NCBI GenBank assembly: GCA_028023455.1
Contig: JAQFVV010012418.1
Span: forward strand, 7,621,244 to 7,685,243
From: Epiperipatus broadwayi
Lineage: Eukaryota > Onychophora > Udeonychophora > Euonychophora > Peripatidae
Direction: 5' to 3'
DNA length: 64,000 nt
Under the pieces are notes generated by a model. It saw only the letters and a list, made by a program, of their open reading frames with translations, was not told the origin of the DNA and did not search any database. The position numbers and the translations under genes were made by a program. This document shows, in pieces, positions 59,771 to 64,000 of this stretch. Each line of letters opens with the position of its first letter. The first letter of the stretch is position 1.

Positions 59771-61985
59771 ATGGACAAGAATACTTCTGGATCTAAATAG
59801 TTAAATGTGCATAAAAGTCTATGAAAAATGTGTTTTGCATGCCTGGATCATTGGAAAAGTAAAATAAAGCATTAAAAGAAAATTAGAAAACTCAAGCTTT
59901 TTAGTTAAATAATATATTTAATTAATGGCTTTCAAAATGTTAGTAATGTTTAATGGCCTCTGCTATTCCCCTGAATTAATGAAAAACTAATTAGACAATA
60001 AAAAAACAGATAGTAATGATATAATATTTTTGTGTCTAAGTCTTTTCTTCCCAATTTTAATAAAATTGTCAACTTGACTCTCCTCAATAAAGCACAATAA
60101 AAAAAAAAATCTTTTGCAAAGCATGCTTTACACTAAAAACAGTTTAAAATTATTTAAGACATATATAGCTAAATAAGATATACGTAATGAGCTAATGGTA
60201 GACAAAAGTGGCGTTATTGAGGAGATCCAGTTGGCAAACAAAGGAAACTGACTCGTATTTAATTTACAAACATAAATGAAATTGGAAAGATATTTTAAAT
60301 GAAAAATTAACATTTACTTACACCACAATGGAATATGAAATATGGATAACATGTTAGTAAAGAGGAATAGTGCAGGAAAAGGGTTAAATATAAATAGATA
60401 GATGATTACACCATATATCTATATCTAAGATTAGTCTAATAGAAATAATTACATTACAAATATAATTAAATAAAACAATTCAGAAATATACTACAATAAT
60501 GCAATTAAGAAAGGTAAGATCAAAAAGGGTAGGATAGTAAATAGTTCATGAGGAGAGATATGATTACTGTCCTGATTCCTTGGTCATGTTCCCACGACGT
60601 TCGTGACTTGATCCGTCTGTTGATAGGTATTTGTCCAGACAAGGAAAAATGGAAGTACATAGCCTTCTTTCAAGAAAATCCCACAGACATGGCACAGAGT
60701 TCAGATTAATATTGGTTGGATACTATGGCATTTTTATGGTTTTAGGAACCCTGGTGGCAGGCAAAGCTATTTGCCTAGCCACCAAACATAATCAAATCCA
60801 TCAAATTCATATGACTTCTAACTTGTCGCATGTTGAACTGATACATGGTTTTAAGGATGGCAGTTGAATAACTTTTTGGAGCAAAATTTAAATGAGAAGC
60901 AAAATCTGAGGGGTTCACACCACAGGATCTGCTGAGCTAATCAATAGCCAATCCTACTAATAAAAAATCGTCAGCATGATAATGAATGAATGAAAAATCT
61001 GAATCAAAAAGAGAAATCTGAAATGAATCACAAGAGAAATCTCAATGAATTCTCAAAAAATAAATCTGAAAAAAGCAAGCAAGAGAAATCTGAATAAATT
61101 CTCACAAGAGAAATCTGACTGACAGCAAGAAAACTCTGAAAAAGCCAAGTCTTTTGTTCTCTCTCCTATTTATACCTTTCTGTAAGCCACCTTCTACTGT
61201 TTTGCGTATGATTTTAGATCTTGATAAACCCCCATTCCACACCCCTTTGTTTCAAGGTAACATTTTCTAAAAATAACTTATACTTTTTTATTCTAACTTT
61301 CTTTATTTAAACTTTGAATTTTTATTAATTAAAAAAGGCCATCTTTAATTTGCCTTGAATGGGCTAACTAATTAAAAACATACATTCCTTTAGAAAATGT
61401 TGGTGGGCTTATCTCAAAATAAAATCATATGCCATATTTTAACAAGATTTAAAAAGAAAAATATCTTTTTCTTTTAATAAAATAAGGATTTTATTTCAGC
61501 AGAATTTTGCATTAACTCATATATATATATACACTTGACATATATATATGTTTGATTAATAGGTTTTACAAATAATTTTTTTAACAGCAATTTTATTTAA
61601 AAGGAAATATTTAAATGCAAATACACATTTAATAACTTAATTAATTTTAGCTTTAATGCAAAACCCTGCTGATATTAGGCTATAAACTTAATTCAGGTTT
61701 ATAATACTAATTAAGTTTATAGGAGGCTGTGAAGCATGGATCGGACTTTCAGATCCGTTGCTTCATTTCCCAATAGTTATTGAGAAAAAAAATGTTAAAA
61801 AAAATGCTGTTGCTGCAGGTCAGAGGTAAAAATTTTGTTCCAGGTGAGTTCAAGCCTACTCTATATTTTCTGTAATACTTAATTTGTTGCTAACTATGGT
61901 CTTTCTTTTTCTTAATCATATACAAGGGTTGGTCAGGGTTGGTTCTAGTCTAACAAGGTATGTATATATTTTAATGTCTGTGTTT
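59771..61985. other. Spacer with a short degenerate repeat cluster
   Basis: At about 61,009-61,135 the motif AAGAGAAATCTGAATxAATT recurs five or six times with changes. A 78-codon frame (60,631-60,867, +) has one hydrophobic segment (GYYGIFMVLGTLVAGKAICL) but no start context, splice signals or family resemblance. CACGACGTTCGTG at 60,593 is a short hairpin. Upstream remnants of a retroelement are possible. Confidence 0.35.
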
Positions 61986-61989
61986 ATTC

Positions 61990-63098
61990 AGGGTCCAGTG
62001 TATGTACTGCCTTGTACTTTTGGACTGGTTCATGACCCTATCATTTTGGTTTTCTTCTAAGTTTCCATAGTCAATGTCTTAGTATATGCATTGGGCCTTG
62101 AATATCTTGCATTTGAGTGCTTATCAATATTTTCTTTATCCAGGATGGCATGTTGTGCCTAATCATCCTTACTATCTGCATTTCTGGATAATTGAATGCA
62201 CTTAGCACTTTTATTTGATTTACCTGCCTAACAAAAAACTGAGCATAAGTCTCTTGATGGTTAGCTGGTTATCTTTCATGCATTATGGAATACATCAGAC
62301 CTTCCTGCTGCTCTGCACTCCAATACATCAACATCACTGCATTCTCATATTTCGTAAATGTTAATGGTTGTATAGAAAGAGTGTTCCACCGGTCTTTGGC
62401 AGATTTTTTTAAATGATGACTGGAGATCACCACTTTTTCTTGCTCCATCATATTCTGGAATTGGAAAAACATTTTGAGACTGTCTAGGTGGTGTCTAGGG
62501 TTTCCACCCGGTTCCCTCTAAAACATTGTATATGGACAAACTTTGCCACAGGAGATGTTACCGGATTAATTATTATTGGTGTAAGGATTTGGTTGCCTTG
62601 TTGTGCCTGGATTGGGTTCAGTGGTTGACGATTGTTCATTTCCTTTCTATCCTCATTCATCTGTCCATTTCCTTCTCCATCCTGTATTTGATGCTTGACT
62701 GATACATCCAAGGTATGCATGTCCTTTCCTAATTTATTATCCATCAATGATTTAAGCTGAGTGTCAACTTGTTCCTGTTGATGTTGCCAATATAACTGAA
62801 TATCATCATCTGGCAATACTTTTGTTCTATTAGTATGTTGTTGATGGAGACCCATGTTTTCCTCCAAACGGTTCAATCTTTGTGATGTCATTCCAATGAA
62901 TTCTTGGAACATGGTCATCATCATTTTTCTTTCTTCTCTCATTTCTTTGATGAGATCTTCCAAATTGTATTTTTGGTCACTATGAGCACATGTTGCTGTA
63001 TTTGGAAGGTTGATCACTCTCCTCATCGCTGTCATAATCTTCATCTTTCTTCTGTTGTTACATTTTTGCCTAATATTGGCTATTTTGTTATACAACAA
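61990..63098 (-). pseudogene. Gag-like polyprotein relic of an LTR retroelement
   Basis: On the minus strand a charged N-terminal part has a coiled-coil-like stretch (LEDLIKEMREERKMMMTMFQ) and a Gln-rich segment (QHQQEQVDTQLKSLMDNKLG). A capsid-type domain follows: FRGNRVE, SLKMFFQFQNMM, EKVVISSHHLKKSAKDRW, then YENAVMLMYW. Past a stop at about 62,269 it continues as TYAQFFVRQVNQIKVLSAFN, PEMQIVRMIRHNMPSW and a Leu-rich end near 62,060. This order matches the gag domain of Ty3/Gypsy-type elements: the F-G start, W-late motif and F-xx-R-Q-L-x-x-I-K. A frameshift near 62,490 and a stop at 62,269 break it. No zinc knuckle, protease or RT lies downstream. Confidence 0.55.
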
Positions 63099-63929
63099 TC
63101 ACACCTTATTTCTAAAACGTCTTTTAGTCTTTTTATAAACAATCTAGATAAGTATATTTTATCACACGTGCCTAGGAGTTATATCCATCTGTATATCAAG
63201 AAAAAATAATTTTAGTTCTTTCTAAACTAAATCAGTATTCTAAGTTTTTTATTTTATATAACTATCTGTTTTATTTGTATGTTTTTAGAAATCAACTTTG
63301 CCTACCTCACGAGGTCCCATCTTAAACCTATGCCTATATGTATCAGTTTGTTCATGGAAAAAAATATATATAATCCTGCTGTGTCTGTTTTTAATAATTA
63401 TTTATATTACATATTATTCTCCTCACTTTACTTTATTTATTTTTTTATACTTCATTTAAATGTCACTGCTATGTTGTCACAATATATATTAAAATAATAC
63501 ACTTACAGCTTGACCTGGCTTTCTCTGACACCTGAAACAACTAAAAAAATGCATTTACATTAATACACAAGTATATATATATATATCAAAAGGAATATGT
63601 GAGCAAAAATATACATAAGTCATGTTTAGCTCATTTTTGGCTCACTAAGCATACATTGTTATTTTGATCATCTACCTCCTATGGTTTGTTTATTTGTAAT
63701 CCGATATGAGAGATTGCACTTGCCGACAAATTTATTTGATGAGGGCGCCAGTCGACAAGGCATTGTCCATATCAAATATAGATTTTAATGGATAATGATC
63801 CAAGCACACATTGATAAAGGTTTGTAAAGTTTAATGTAATTAAAATTTATTTTAAGTTTCACTTCTTTTTTAAAAAAAAATCTCTGCATGAATAAGTACA
63901 TGCTATTTTAAATGACAATATTAATTAAG
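63099..63929. other. AT-rich spacer
   Basis: It lies upstream of the minus-strand gag relic. I found no LTR-like end or primer-binding site here. Confidence 0.4.
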
Positions 63930-64000
63930 TCTAAGATGTATACAACTCAGTAAGGTAACATATCTGACCTGGGTTCGAAACCAGTTACCATTTAGGTCAA
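63930..64000 (+). repeat. tRNA-like SINE, cut by the window end
   Basis: GGGTTCGAAACCAG (63,971-63,984) is a near-perfect box B. It is followed by TTTAGGTCAA, matching the GGTCAA junction after the SINE head at 25,074. ACTCAGTAAGGTAACATATCTG upstream, split here as ACTCAGTAAGG and TAACATATCTG, is a decayed box A and anticodon side. The body lies outside the window. Confidence 0.45.

Noticed and set aside
60631-60867. Small membrane protein of 78 residues
   Set aside because: It has a single hydrophobic patch, no family resemblance, and lies in a region with repeat remnants; there is too little to call a gene.

Overview
The window is nuclear DNA of an intron-rich animal, most likely an invertebrate. 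It is visibly very AT-rich and has no operon-like gene packing. It contains one spliced exon with consensus splice sites, and it is filled with metazoan transposons: RTE-clade LINEs with (TGA)n tails, an L1-like LINE, a mariner, a hAT MITE, tRNA-headed SINEs, hairpin MITEs and LTR-type fragments. The aldo-keto reductase exon and the repeat mix would suit an arthropod, perhaps an arachnid. That is an inference from general family resemblance and was not searched.

Layout. At 0-7 kb there is a decayed plus-strand RTE LINE split by a mariner relic (431-1715), then a nearly full-length but broken minus-strand RTE LINE (3890-6985). At 8-15 kb there are tRNA-like SINE heads, a second LINE family as fragments (9371-10250 and 14855-15200), a multi-armed hairpin element (11990-12260) and a complete hAT MITE with an 8-bp target duplication (13998-14396). 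At 15.97-18.1 kb lies a young 5'-truncated RTE copy with a 528-codon open reverse-transcriptase frame. At 18.5-19.2 kb there is a composite inverted-repeat MITE, followed by an L1-like LINE pseudogene (about 19.6-22.98 kb). At 23-30 kb there are SINE heads, a palindromic MITE and AT-rich DNA. At 30,512-30,700 is the only convincing host exon. At 31.78-32.1 kb is a (TTA)n tract of about 105 units. At 32.65-39 kb there is a LINE relic, then a gag-like relic between two inverted copies of a dispersed repeat. At 43.0-43.3 kb is a short RTE 3' end. At 45.4-50.3 kb is a 342-bp repeat present twice directly and once inverted, next to an LTR-like element holding a diverged 1.25-kb duplication. At 50-64 kb there are SINEs, a small MITE and a gag relic (about 61.99-63.1 kb). 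The rest is AT-rich DNA in which I recognise nothing.

The genes here do not form a pathway. Apart from one aldo-keto reductase exon, whose partner exons I could not find, the recognisable coding sequence comes from transposable elements. Several were probably mobilised in trans: SINEs by LINE machinery, and MITEs by transposases absent from the window. I found no convincing new molecular system. The most distinctive items are the hairpin MITE family with overlapping A-B-A'-B' arms, the 342-bp palindromic array beside the LTR-like element, and the duplication whose differences are dominated by small indels.
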